A model generated the notes under the pieces. The model was not told the origin of the DNA. It ran no database searches and saw nothing but the letters and a program-made list of their open reading frames with translations. From Chitinophagaceae bacterium UBA1946 (lineage in GTDB: Bacteria > Bacteroidota > Bacteroidia > Chitinophagales > Chitinophagaceae), in assembly GCA_002336815.1 (NCBI GenBank), contig DDEU01000039.1, forward strand, positions 34,167 through 98,166: a stretch of 64,000 bases of DNA, written 5' to 3'. This document shows positions 1 to 8,029 of this stretch, piece by piece. Made by a program: the position numbers and the translations under genes. Positions within the stretch are counted from its first letter, which is position 1, and the number at the start of each line of letters is the position of its first letter.

Positions 1-1
1 C

Positions 2-475
2 TTTGGTAAAAGTATCGGTGCAAGAAATGAAAAATTATTGTATCGCCAGGCGGAGCAGTTGTATAAAATGGCAGCCACAAAGTATCATGCAGACAGTATC
101 ATTATTTATGGAAAATCATTCGGCACCGGTATTGCTGCTTATGTTGCTTCGGGCAATACTGCCCGGCAATTGATCCTCGAAACACCCTACTACAGCATTC
201 CTGCCCTGTTCAGTTGTTATGCGCCCATTTATCCTTCGGAAAGAATGGCCAACTATAAAATACCCACTAATGAATTTCTTGAAACAGTAAAGTGCCCGGT
301 CACAATTTTTCATGGTACAGATGATGGTGTTATTCCTTACCGCTCTGCTAAAAAATTAAAAGAAGTGTTGAAGCCCAAAGATCAATTTATTACAATTGAA
401 GGCGGCACACATCATAACCTGAATGACTTCGACCTCTTTCATCAAAAGCTGGATAGTGTATTGAAAAAGGATTAA
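2..475 (+). CDS. alpha/beta hydrolase, 5' end outside the window
   Basis: The reading frame is open from the first bases of the window, so only the C-terminal part of the gene is present. The first visible residues (FGKSIG) resemble the loop that precedes the nucleophile elbow in BEM46-like serine hydrolases. The elbow GKSFG carries the candidate nucleophile serine, HGTDDG carries the candidate acid and GGTHHNL the candidate histidine, so the catalytic triad appears complete. The substrate cannot be told. The gene ends convergently with the next one, the two stop codons overlapping by 4 bp. A TTG at 38 is not the likely start because homologous sequence continues upstream of it. Confidence 0.85.
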   Translation, partial: FGKSIGARNEKLLYRQAEQLYKMAATKYHADSIIIYGKSFGTGIAAYVASGNTARQLILETPYYSIPALFSCYAPIYPSERMANYKIPTNEFLETVKCPVTIFHGTDDGVIPYRSAKKLKEVLKPKDQFITIEGGTHHNLNDFDLFHQKLDSVLKKD

Positions 476-1860
476 CCACCGCATCCGCCACATCCTCCGC
501 CTCCGCAACCACTGCCACAACCGCCGCCGCCGCTGCTTCCACCGCAGGATGATACGCTGGTCCAGTCACTGCCGTTCCATCGTTGATGTTGTGGAGTATA
601 GTAATTAAAGTCGCTGCTCAGGAAAGCATATTCAGCAAACCCTGCAACGGCTGCGGTGCCGAGGACCGAAAAATTGTTTACCACATTATCACTGGCACCC
701 GCTGCATTTTGACGTTCCCAGAATTCCTCTACCATATCCTTTACCATTTTGGTATAAGAGAACATGGATAAGATCAGCAGGCTGATCCCGGCAAAGACTG
801 CCATCATCATTATTAAAAAGCCCACTGGTTTGTCATTGGCGATTCCCTGTAACATTCTTATTATTCCGGCCAGCAACACAATACCCGGAATGATCAATTT
901 TGGGTAATCTACCTTTTGAGAAAAGCGCTGCAGTTTTTCAAAGGATGGATGTTTCAAGGCATCACTGTCTGCGAGCCCAAGTCCTTCGAGATATGAAAAC
1001 GGGTCGCCGTTTTTGTAACCGTTGATCAATGCAGGCAGCAAAGGATTTTTTTCTGCGGCTTCCTGTGACAATGGAAGATCCAGTATCCTGTACCCGCTGC
1101 CGGATGTTTCTATGATGCCTCTTTTGAGCAGGTCTACCAGTGCTGTTTGATAAGATCGGTGTGGACCGTGGATGAACCTGGTGATCTCAAACACCGTAAA
1201 CTGCTGCGGCATATTGGCAAAAATGATCTGCTGCAGCCGCTGTTCTTTATTCTTCTGGGTAAGCCAGGTGATGGCGAGCCCGGCCATACAAATGATGGAA
1301 TAATAAAGTAGAAAATCTGGTCCCTTCCTGTGATACAAATTGACAGCTGGTATAAAGATGAGTAGTGCAACTGAAAAAATAAGTACCACTCTTTTCAAAA
1401 ATGCCGCATCATAAATATCTTCATCAATGGTTGAAGAAGCAGCGTTGGCTGGCGGCCAGACACTGGCTGGTGGCGCTGATTGGAAGGTTGCTTCGTACAG
1501 TTTTAAGGTTTCAGCGTACCAGTTTACATGTTTTAATTTTTCTTCAGGGCCGCCCTTACTTGGATGATGATGGAGGTCCTGTTGCAGCGTGTTTTTACAA
1601 AAATCAATCCAGTAATTTTGGGTGTAGGTCAGGTGCATGTGCCATACTTCATCTACGATCTCAGAAGGGGAAGCGCCTATGGGAGAAATGCAGCAGAGAA
1701 AAATAAATCTTTTGTATTCTTCAATGGCTTGCTGAGTGAAAGAAACCGACCAGTTGTTTTGCTGAGCTAGTTTTTTGGAGAGTGGGTAACTTGAGTAAGG
1801 GTCGTCTAAACTAAAGTTTTGAATTTTTTCCCACAACTCCTGTTGTGAAAGTTTGTTCAT
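472..1860 (-). CDS. TIGR04222-type membrane protein with Gly/Cys-rich tail
   Basis: 462 residues. The first ~130 residues resemble the glycine-rich-domain-protein-like (GRDP-like) fold, with the segment DEVWHMHLTYTQNYW. Two membrane segments follow at about 152-197, then a cytoplasmic-looking stretch and two more membrane segments at about 320-368. The protein ends in a low-complexity tail made almost only of Gly, Cys and Ser. This order (GRDP-like domain, membrane helices, CGG tail) matches the TIGR04222 family of unknown function; the family name is from memory and was not searched. The start codon lies 6 nt from a good -7 promoter element, so the mRNA is probably leaderless or nearly so. 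No function is assigned. Confidence 0.8.
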   Translation of the reverse strand: MNKLSQQELWEKIQNFSLDDPYSSYPLSKKLAQQNNWSVSFTQQAIEEYKRFIFLCCISPIGASPSEIVDEVWHMHLTYTQNYWIDFCKNTLQQDLHHHPSKGGPEEKLKHVNWYAETLKLYEATFQSAPPASVWPPANAASSTIDEDIYDAAFLKRVVLIFSVALLIFIPAVNLYHRKGPDFLLYYSIICMAGLAITWLTQKNKEQRLQQIIFANMPQQFTVFEITRFIHGPHRSYQTALVDLLKRGIIETSGSGYRILDLPLSQEAAEKNPLLPALINGYKNGDPFSYLEGLGLADSDALKHPSFEKLQRFSQKVDYPKLIIPGIVLLAGIIRMLQGIANDKPVGFLIMMMAVFAGISLLILSMFSYTKMVKDMVEEFWERQNAAGASDNVVNNFSVLGTAAVAGFAEYAFLSSDFNYYTPQHQRWNGSDWTSVSSCGGSSGGGGCGSGCGGGGCGGCGG

Positions 1861-1866
1861 TTTTCA

Positions 1867-1898
1867 CAAAATTATAGTGATAAAAGGGGCAGGTCCAA
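1867..1898 (-). promoter_or_regulatory. Bacteroidota-type promoter for the TIGR04222 gene
   Basis: On the minus strand TTG (1898-1896), a 21-bp spacer, then TAATTTTG (1874-1867), an exact match to TAnnTTTG. The box ends only 6 nt before the ATG at 1860. Confidence 0.6.
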
Positions 1899-1922
1899 AT
1901 TTTCAATGTTACCAAATTGTTG

Positions 1923-2834
1923 TCATTGTTCGGCAAGCTGAACCTGCTTAGCCGTAACAGTTAGTTTATAAGTGGCACCCACCTTCAGGGCATAGTTTTC
2001 ATTGGAGTGGCCAACAGGAAAATTAAAACAAATGGGATATTGATATTTCTTTACTACTTCATGGAGTGCCTGGAAAACGGTTTTTCCAAAAGGGCGCTCT
2101 GTATCCTTGATATCCGTAAAGCCACCAATGACCAGGCCGGCCAGTTTGTCGAGTTTACCGCTTCGTTTTAACTGGTACATCATTCGGTCGATGCTGTAAA
2201 TATATTCACCAATATCTTCTATAAAAAGCAGTTTGTTGGTGGTGTTGATATCAGACGGGGTGCCAATCATGTTCACCAGCAATGCTAAATTTCCGCCGAC
2301 CAATTCGGCGGTCGCTGTTCCTTTGTTGTTAAAGGAAAATACGGCGGATCTGTATGTGGATTTTTTGCCTGTGAGGGCTTTGTGCAATGATTGAATGTAT
2401 TCGTTATTGTTTTCACCATCGTTAAAAGCTGCTGCCATTGGAGAATGCAGGGTGGCAATTTTTAACCTGGCGGGAATATGACAATGCAACACCGTGATGT
2501 CGCTGTAACCGATGATCCACTTTGGATTTTTTTTAAATCTTGAAAAATCCAGTTGGTCAACGATCCTGCTAACACCATAGCCGCCACGTCCACAGAGGAT
2601 GGCATTGATCTGCTCACTGTCAAGCATGGCCTGTAATTCCGTTAACCGCTCTTCATCGGTTCCTGAAAAATAATTGTCAGAGGCACTGCCCAGGGTGTTG
2701 CCGACCATTACGGTAAAGCCCCATTGCTGCAGGGTTGCAATGCAGCTCGCTGCTTTTTCCCTGGTCATGTAGCCAGCAGGACAAGTGAGGCCGATAGTAT
2801 CACCTTTTTTTAAGTATGGAGGAAGTTTGATCAT
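1923..2834 (-). CDS. LD-carboxypeptidase (peptidase S66, LdcA/MccF family), cytoplasmic copy
   Basis: S66 serine peptidases cleave the L,D bond of murein tetrapeptides during cell-wall recycling. The start is set at the ATG at 2834 (MIKLPPYLKKGD): it overlaps the upstream stop as ATGA, and the longer reading frame adds only an unconserved heptapeptide. The putative nucleophile is the serine of IIGYSDIT (about residue 111), the acid is in FIEDIGE, and the histidine in PVGHSNEN, so the Ser-Glu-His triad is complete. There is no signal peptide. 303 residues is normal for LdcA. It is translationally coupled to its paralogue upstream; the two arose by tandem duplication. Confidence 0.88.
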   Translation of the reverse strand: MIKLPPYLKKGDTIGLTCPAGYMTREKAASCIATLQQWGFTVMVGNTLGSASDNYFSGTDEERLTELQAMLDSEQINAILCGRGGYGVSRIVDQLDFSRFKKNPKWIIGYSDITVLHCHIPARLKIATLHSPMAAAFNDGENNNEYIQSLHKALTGKKSTYRSAVFSFNNKGTATAELVGGNLALLVNMIGTPSDINTTNKLLFIEDIGEYIYSIDRMMYQLKRSGKLDKLAGLVIGGFTDIKDTERPFGKTVFQALHEVVKKYQYPICFNFPVGHSNENYALKVGATYKLTVTAKQVQLAEQ

Positions 2835-3859
2835 TTTATTTCTCTTAAACTGCAACCTGTTGTTGTAACGGACAGTAAATGTTTAACGCCACATTTGAGC
2901 GCTACATTGTTTTTTTGATGACCAACCGGGAAATCAAAACAAACGGGATAACTGAATTTTTTCACTTTTTCAAGTACGATCTCCTGCAGGTTTTTATTGA
3001 ATTCCTCTGCCGGATCTTCCGAAGCTTTTATTTTAAAACCACCAATGATAAGGCCCTTTAGTTTCTCCAGTTTGCCGGTGCGCTGAAGATTCCAGAACAT
3101 CCGGTCGATGCTGTACAGGTATTCGCCGGTATCTTCTACAAACAATATCTTTCCATTTGTATTCAGATCGCTTTTACTGCCCGCCAGCGTTTCAATCGTT
3201 TTCAAATTTCCACCTACCAATGCTCCGGTTGCTTTGCCCGGCCGGTTGGTTACATTGGGCGCTACATTGTATTGCATTGTTTCACCGGTCAAACATTTCC
3301 TGATGGAATCGATCGTATCACGCTGTACCTGTTCCGCCGCATTCCAGTCTGCCGGAAAACTGTTGCACATTTTTGAATGGATAGAAGCGATGCCAAAATT
3401 TCTATTGAGGTGGCAATGTAACACCGTTGCATCACTAAAACCGATGATCCATTTTGGATGTTGTACAAACCTGGTAAAATCCAGCGCATCAATAATTCTT
3501 ACAGCACCGTAACCGCCTCTTGCGCACAATACTGCCTTGATTATTTTGTCATCCAGCAGTCGCTGCAGGTCCCTGGTTCTTTCATCATCCGTACCGCCCA
3601 ATGTGCCGTCTTTTTTTCCAACTGTTTCGCCAACCTCAACCTGGAAACCCCATTCCTTTAGTTTGTTTACTGCCGGCTGAATGTCTTCATTGCTGATAAA
3701 ACCAGCAGGACAGGTAATGCCAATCAAATCTCCTTTTTTTAAATAAGGAGGAATGGCAGTAATCCTTTCGGGGTCATCATCTATCATGCTGCCGGCCGCC
3801 ATGGAGGTAAATGCAGCGCCCAGTGGCAGAAGTGAACCAAGAAATTTTTTTCTTTCCAT
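2831..3859 (-). CDS. LD-carboxypeptidase (peptidase S66) with exported N-terminus
   Basis: 342 residues; a paralogue of the downstream gene, preceded by an N-terminal extension MERKKFLGSLLPLGAAF. This looks like a Tat-like or Sec signal (RKKFL followed by a hydrophobic run), so this copy probably acts outside the cytoplasm. Catalytic motifs are IIGFSDAT (Ser), FVEDTGE (Glu) and PVGHQKNN (His). The gene overlaps the next by 4 bp (ATGA). A -7 promoter element lies 4 nt before the ATG. The likely role is processing of murein peptides in the periplasm while the partner handles recycled ones inside; that division of labour is inferred from the leader only. Confidence 0.87.
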   Translation of the reverse strand: MERKKFLGSLLPLGAAFTSMAAGSMIDDDPERITAIPPYLKKGDLIGITCPAGFISNEDIQPAVNKLKEWGFQVEVGETVGKKDGTLGGTDDERTRDLQRLLDDKIIKAVLCARGGYGAVRIIDALDFTRFVQHPKWIIGFSDATVLHCHLNRNFGIASIHSKMCNSFPADWNAAEQVQRDTIDSIRKCLTGETMQYNVAPNVTNRPGKATGALVGGNLKTIETLAGSKSDLNTNGKILFVEDTGEYLYSIDRMFWNLQRTGKLEKLKGLIIGGFKIKASEDPAEEFNKNLQEIVLEKVKKFSYPVCFDFPVGHQKNNVALKCGVKHLLSVTTTGCSLREIK

Positions 3860-3863
3860 GTAT

Positions 3864-3871
3864 CAAAAATA
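3864..3871 (-). promoter_or_regulatory. -7 promoter element for the LD-carboxypeptidase pair
   Basis: Minus-strand TATTTTTG matches TAnnTTTG and ends 4 nt before the ATG. No clear TTG is seen at the -33 position. If used, the mRNA would start at or next to the start codon. Confidence 0.45.
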
Positions 3872-3942
3872 AAGGTGCCTGTCAGCTTGATTGAAAGTAA
3901 GGATTTCTTTGATTCACTATTCACGATTGATCATTCCCCACC

Positions 3943-4713
3943 TTACAGCTCAAATCCTAATCCGCCCTGCAATGCTTTCCGGTAATTTTTAAGATCAAAC
4001 TTATAATAATTGGGCGCTTTGTGTGCAACACCCTTTTTTGTTTCATTGAGTTTTTTTAAGATCCTCGTACCGATGATCTTTCGCTGAAAATTGCGCCTGT
4101 CGAGCTGCCTGTTCAAAATAGTTTCATACAATTTTTGTAACTCCGGCATCGTAAATTTTTCGGGTAGCAGGTTATAGCCAACCGGGTGATAATTCAAATT
4201 GGATTGCAGTTGTTTTAATGCCGTCTCTAAAATGTCCCTGTGATCCAGTATCATGCCTGGCAGGGAATGTACATTGTGCCATTCACAGGCTGCAGAAAAG
4301 GAATCAGGGATCGGTTGTACAAGACTAAAATCGACCAGGGCCGTATACCCAACAGATAAAAACCGTTCAAACATCCAACTCTCTTTCATTTCCACCCCTA
4401 CATTTTTCAGGAACTGCTTATTAATGGCCTTCGTAGATCTTTCGGGATTGCTGAACACATGAAACTGCTGCATAAAAATATTGTCGAGCCCGGTGCGGTT
4501 CTTCAAAATACGCTGCGCCGCGTCGTCCATGTGTTCTTCTTTCAGGATAAAACCACCAGGCAGTGCCCAGAGGTCAGCATATTTTACTTTCAGCAGCAAC
4601 ACTTTCAGCTCGTTCTCATGAAAGCCGAAGATGACGCAGTCAACCGAAATATTCCGTAAATAGATCTCGTGTCCTTTTGCAAAATGGGCACTGATCTCTT
4701 TTTCAAAGCTCAT
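3943..4713 (-). CDS. NrtR-like Nudix-domain transcriptional regulator
   Basis: 256 residues. Residues about 20-150 form a Nudix domain and about 165-250 a winged helix (LLPEKFTMPELQKLYETIL), the architecture of NrtR/AraR-type regulators. The Nudix box is degraded: GGFILKEE keeps GX5E, but the catalytic REUXEE is replaced by RILKNR, so the domain is expected to bind a ligand rather than hydrolyse it. The gene diverges from a GH3 glucosidase, and a perfect 13-bp inverted repeat lies between them. Nudix regulators in Bacteroides are known to control sugar-utilisation genes, so control of the glucosidase is likely; the ligand is unknown. Confidence 0.85.
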   Translation of the reverse strand: MSFEKEISAHFAKGHEIYLRNISVDCVIFGFHENELKVLLLKVKYADLWALPGGFILKEEHMDDAAQRILKNRTGLDNIFMQQFHVFSNPERSTKAINKQFLKNVGVEMKESWMFERFLSVGYTALVDFSLVQPIPDSFSAACEWHNVHSLPGMILDHRDILETALKQLQSNLNYHPVGYNLLPEKFTMPELQKLYETILNRQLDRRNFQRKIIGTRILKKLNETKKGVAHKAPNYYKFDLKNYRKALQGGLGFEL

Positions 4714-4755
4714 ATATATAAAATTAAGCCTCCGTGGGCAGATTCAAAATAAAAC

Positions 4756-4786
4756 TTGCACAGGTAAGATTTATGTATTATCATTG
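4756..4786 (+). promoter_or_regulatory. Putative promoter of the GH3 gene
   Basis: TTG at 4756-4758, 20 bp, then TATCATTG at 4779-4786, one mismatch from TAnnTTTG. The -7 element lies inside the left arm of the inverted repeat at 4778-4808. Confidence 0.45.
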
Positions 4787-4808
4787 TGTCTTGGTGACAC
4801 AATGATAA
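4778..4808. promoter_or_regulatory. Perfect 13-bp inverted repeat, candidate operator for the Nudix regulator
   Basis: TTATCATTGTGTC (4778-4790), spacer TTGGT, GACACAATGATAA (4796-4808); the arms are exact reverse complements. It lies between two divergent start codons, so it is not a terminator, and it overlaps the predicted -7 element of the glucosidase gene, which fits repression. Confidence 0.65.
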
Positions 4809-4826
4809 ATCAAAAAACTTGCATTT

Positions 4827-7166
4827 ATGAAAAAAAACTCCTTCTTTTTTATGTTGTTCTTTGCTGCTTCAGCAGTTACAGCCCAAAGTAAAACCGACAG
4901 TGCTGCAACCGCCCTGGTAGCCAAAATGAGCCTTGAGGAAAAAGTAAACCTGGTAGTAGGTATGGGAATGAATATCCCGGGTGTTAACCTGGGTAATGGT
5001 AGCGGTACTGGTGTTGGACAGATCATGGATAAGGTTCCGGGAGCTGCCGGCACTACTTATGCCCTGCCGCAACTTGGTTTGCCTGGCACCGTGGTAGCCG
5101 ATGGCCCCGCTGGTTTACGCATCAGTCCTGCCAGGGAAGGAGATAAAAATACGTATTATGCTACTGCATGGCCGGTGGCCACCTTGCTGGCTTCTACCTG
5201 GGATACTAAACTCGTGCAGCAGGTAGGTGCAGCCATGGGCAATGAGGTAAAAGAATATGGTGTGGATGTGTTGCTTGGCCCGGGAATGAACATTCACCGC
5301 AATCCATTGGGCGGCAGAAACTTTGAATACTATTCCGAAGATCCGCTGGTATCAGGTAAAATGGCCGCTGCGATGGTAAACGGCATTCAAAGCAACGGCG
5401 TAGGCACCTCTATCAAACATTTTGCAGCTAATAATGAAGAAAAGAACCGGAACACCATAAATGTGATCATGAGTGAAAGGGCATTAAGAGAAATTTACCT
5501 GAAAGGTTTTGAGATCGCCGTAAAAGAATCAAAACCATGGACGGTAATGAGTTCCTACAATAAACTCAATGGCACTTATACATCAGAAGAATACGACCTG
5601 CTGACTACCATCCTTCGTAAAGAGTGGGGTTTTAAAGGTATTGTGATGACCGATTGGTTTGGCGGAAGAGATGCGGTGGCACAGATGAAAGCGGGCAATG
5701 ACCTGTTGATGCCCGGTACCGGCAACCAGAAAAAAGCCATCACCGAAGCGGTGAAAGCAGGCACGCTGGATGTGAAAATCCTGGATGAAAATGCGATGCG
5801 GATCGTAAAATATATCCTGGGTACCCAGGCCTATAAAAAATATGCATTCAGTAACAAGCCTGATCTGAAAGCACATGCTGTCATTGCACGAAAAGCGGCT
5901 GCTGATGGAATGGTGTTGCTGCAAAACAAAGACAACGCATTACCGCTGACAGCAGCAAAAAATATTGCTGTATTTGGTATCACTTCCTACGACTTTGTAA
6001 GTGGCGGTACCGGCAGTGGTGATGTAAATGAAGAATATACCATTTCCCTGGTACAGGGGCTTTCAAACGCAGGTTTTAAACTTGATGAAAAATTGACTTC
6101 GGCTTACCAGCAATATGTAAGCGCAGAAAAAGCCAAACAACCCAAAAAGAATTTCTTCGAGGAGTTCATGAATCCAACACCCCGTGTTACCGAAATGCCG
6201 CTTGAAGGTAGTGTCATAACAAACAAGGCAACAGAAGCAGATGTAGCGCTGATCACCATTGGCAGAAATGCTGGCGAAGGCAGCGACCGCAAAGTAGAAA
6301 ACGATTTTAACCTGAAGGCAGAAGAAGTTTCGCTGATCGAAAACGTAAGCAACGCATTTCATGCACAGCATAAAAAAGTAATAGTGATCATCAATGCAGG
6401 TGGCGTGATAGAAGTAGCAAGCTGGAGAGATAAAGTAGACGCTGTTTTGATGGCATGGCAACCCGGTCTTGAAGCAGGCAATGCGGTAGCCGATGTGCTG
6501 AGCGGTAGAGTAAACCCAAGCGGCAGGCTGGCCACTACCTTCCCGGTAAAATATGATGATGATGTGACGGTTAAAAATTTCCCGGGTAAAGAGTTTCCTG
6601 AAAAGGCGGAAGCTGGTATGATGGGTATGAAAGCCATCCCCGCTGAAGTTACTTATGAAGAAGGCATTTATGTTGGATACAGGTATTACAACAGTTTCAA
6701 TGTAAAACCAGCATACGAGTTTGGTTATGGTTTGAGCTATACTGATTTTACTTTCAGCAATATTAAGCTGGCCAGTGCGGATTTTAAGAACCGGATGTTT
6801 GTGGTAGTAACGGTTACCAATACTGGCAAAACTGCCGGCAGGCAGGTGGTGCAATTGTACCTCAGTGCACCTGGTAAAATACAGAAACCAACAGAAGAGT
6901 TGAAAGGATTCAGCAAAACAGTCATGCTGCAGCCCGGTCAGAAACAGGTGGTTACTTTTGTTATCACCGCTGCAGATCTTGCATCCTTTAATACCGCTTC
7001 CAGTGCCTGGGTAGCAGATGCCGGAAAATATGAAGTAAAGATCGGTGCATCCAGCACTGACATCAAACAAACTGCTTCTTTTAACCTTGCAGCCGACATC
7101 ATTACGCAACAGTGCAATAAGGTATTGGCACCGCAGGAAACCATCAACGAATTACAGCATCAATAA
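4827..7166 (+). CDS. Beta-glucosidase / beta-xylosidase, glycoside hydrolase family 3
   Basis: 779 residues, secreted: signal peptide of about 19 residues ending in AVTAQ. The GH3 N-terminal barrel includes GPGMNIHRNPLGGRNFEYYSE and SIKHFAANNEEKNR. The nucleophile is Asp276 in IVMTDWFGG. The alpha/beta sandwich follows (AVFGITSYDFVSGGTGSGD), with GEGSDRKVEND as the probable acid/base region, and a fibronectin III-like domain at the C-terminus (QVVQLYLSAPG). The enzyme removes beta-linked sugars from the non-reducing end of oligosaccharides in the periplasm. It is a single-gene unit: divergent from a Nudix regulator, with an operator in its promoter and a strong terminator behind it. Confidence 0.92.
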   Translation: MKKNSFFFMLFFAASAVTAQSKTDSAATALVAKMSLEEKVNLVVGMGMNIPGVNLGNGSGTGVGQIMDKVPGAAGTTYALPQLGLPGTVVADGPAGLRISPAREGDKNTYYATAWPVATLLASTWDTKLVQQVGAAMGNEVKEYGVDVLLGPGMNIHRNPLGGRNFEYYSEDPLVSGKMAAAMVNGIQSNGVGTSIKHFAANNEEKNRNTINVIMSERALREIYLKGFEIAVKESKPWTVMSSYNKLNGTYTSEEYDLLTTILRKEWGFKGIVMTDWFGGRDAVAQMKAGNDLLMPGTGNQKKAITEAVKAGTLDVKILDENAMRIVKYILGTQAYKKYAFSNKPDLKAHAVIARKAAADGMVLLQNKDNALPLTAAKNIAVFGITSYDFVSGGTGSGDVNEEYTISLVQGLSNAGFKLDEKLTSAYQQYVSAEKAKQPKKNFFEEFMNPTPRVTEMPLEGSVITNKATEADVALITIGRNAGEGSDRKVENDFNLKAEEVSLIENVSNAFHAQHKKVIVIINAGGVIEVASWRDKVDAVLMAWQPGLEAGNAVADVLSGRVNPSGRLATTFPVKYDDDVTVKNFPGKEFPEKAEAGMMGMKAIPAEVTYEEGIYVGYRYYNSFNVKPAYEFGYGLSYTDFTFSNIKLASADFKNRMFVVVTVTNTGKTAGRQVVQLYLSAPGKIQKPTEELKGFSKTVMLQPGQKQVVTFVITAADLASFNTASSAWVADAGKYEVKIGASSTDIKQTASFNLAADIITQQCNKVLAPQETINELQHQ

Positions 7167-7185
7167 GTGTTGGTTTTGGTATACG

Positions 7186-7216
7186 AAAAAACTCCCTGTT
7201 CCCGGGGAGTTTTTTT
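7186..7216. terminator. Intrinsic terminator, probably bidirectional
   Basis: AAAAAACTCCC, 8-nt loop, GGGAGTTTTTTT. T tracts occur on both strands, so it can serve both the GH3 gene and the convergent minus-strand gene. Confidence 0.85.
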
Positions 7217-7240
7217 ATTGAATGTGATTGGTTTAAAAGA

Positions 7241-7651
7241 TCAGCCTTCTGACCTTACCGGGTAGCTTTCAGTAACGGCTTCCTGTCCGTCGAGCGATAC
7301 CACTTTTAGGCGGTAATACACAAGATTAGAGAGGATGATGGTGTTGTTTAACACGGCTTCATATTTTCCGTTGGTTGAAGCCGGGCTGGTCCTTCTTTTA
7401 ACCGTGCTGAAGTTTTTATTGTCTTCGCTTAACTGCAATTCAAACCTGGCTACCTGGAACTGGTTATCCGCCTCCCAGGATACTTTAAATCCATTGTCGG
7501 CAGATTTGATAGAAAGGTTGATGATCTTCAGTGCGGCGATCGCAGGCGAAAGCGATGCTACATTTTTTGAAGAAACGGTGGTTTGGCTCTTAGCGCTTAC
7601 GAAGCTGAGAACGAGGGCTGCTGTTGCAACCGATGTAAAGAATGTTTTCAT
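7241..7651 (-). CDS. Small secreted protein with fibronectin-like fold
   Basis: 136 residues from the ATG at 7651. The longer open frame (to 7825) starts with unconserved Pro-rich sequence, while MKTFFTSVATAALVLSF is an obvious signal peptide, so the internal start is chosen. After the leader, the segments GFKVSWEADNQ, ARFELQLSEDN and NLVYYRLKVVS resemble the fibronectin III-like module that usually precedes a T9SS sorting domain in Bacteroidota. Here there is no sorting domain after it, so the protein is probably periplasmic. No function is known. A 12-bp perfect hairpin lies about 50 bp before its start. Confidence 0.7.
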   Translation of the reverse strand: MKTFFTSVATAALVLSFVSAKSQTTVSSKNVASLSPAIAALKIINLSIKSADNGFKVSWEADNQFQVARFELQLSEDNKNFSTVKRRTSPASTNGKYEAVLNNTIILSNLVYYRLKVVSLDGQEAVTESYPVRSEG

Positions 7652-8029
7652 ATTGAACGGGTTTATGTTTGGTACTGTCTTTTCAGGAACTGTGCCAGAG
7701 GGCCAAACCCTTTGTGGCAAAGGGTTTGGATAAAAACCGGGTGACCCGCTTTTTCCATATTCCGGAATAATGGCCAAAATTTTTTCCGGTAAATAAAAAA
7801 AAGAAGCATTTTGAGACTTGGTCAATATGCAGGTGGCTTGATAATTGTTAACTCCGTTCGGGTTAAGCCTTGCTGGCTACCATGCATCAATGGCATTTAA
7901 ATAGCCGGTCCATCCCCCTGCAAAACTTTTTTTAATTCTACCCAACCCTTTTTCTTCCGGGCGAAGTTTATATTGTAAAGGGAAATTTTTTAACCCAAAC
8001 AGCAATTCTTGGAAACACCGCTTCACACA
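7652..8029. other. Intergenic region between divergent genes
   Basis: 378 bp separating the small secreted protein from the sigma-factor gene. It holds the 12-bp hairpin at 7703-7729. No exact TAnnTTTG box, tRNA or convincing small ORF was seen in the rest. Confidence 0.5.
7703..7729. repeat. 12-bp perfect inverted repeat, 3-nt loop
   Basis: CCAAACCCTTTG, TGG, CAAAGGGTTTGG. No T tract follows on either strand, so it is not a standard terminator. It would sit in the 5' leader of the minus-strand secreted-protein mRNA. Confidence 0.6.

Noticed and set aside
3943..4713. Annotation as an active Nudix hydrolase
   Set aside because: The REUXEE part of the Nudix box is replaced by RILKNR, so metal binding for catalysis is not expected.
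4778..4808. The inverted repeat as a transcription terminator
   Set aside because: It lies between divergent start codons with no gene ending there and no T tract.
6063..7109. 348-residue minus-strand frame
   Set aside because: Lies entirely antisense to the GH3 gene, Cys/His/Phe-rich, no recognisable domain; a shadow frame.
7652..7825. Extended N-terminus of the small secreted protein
   Set aside because: The added 58 residues have no conserved look and place a clear signal peptide in the middle of the protein.
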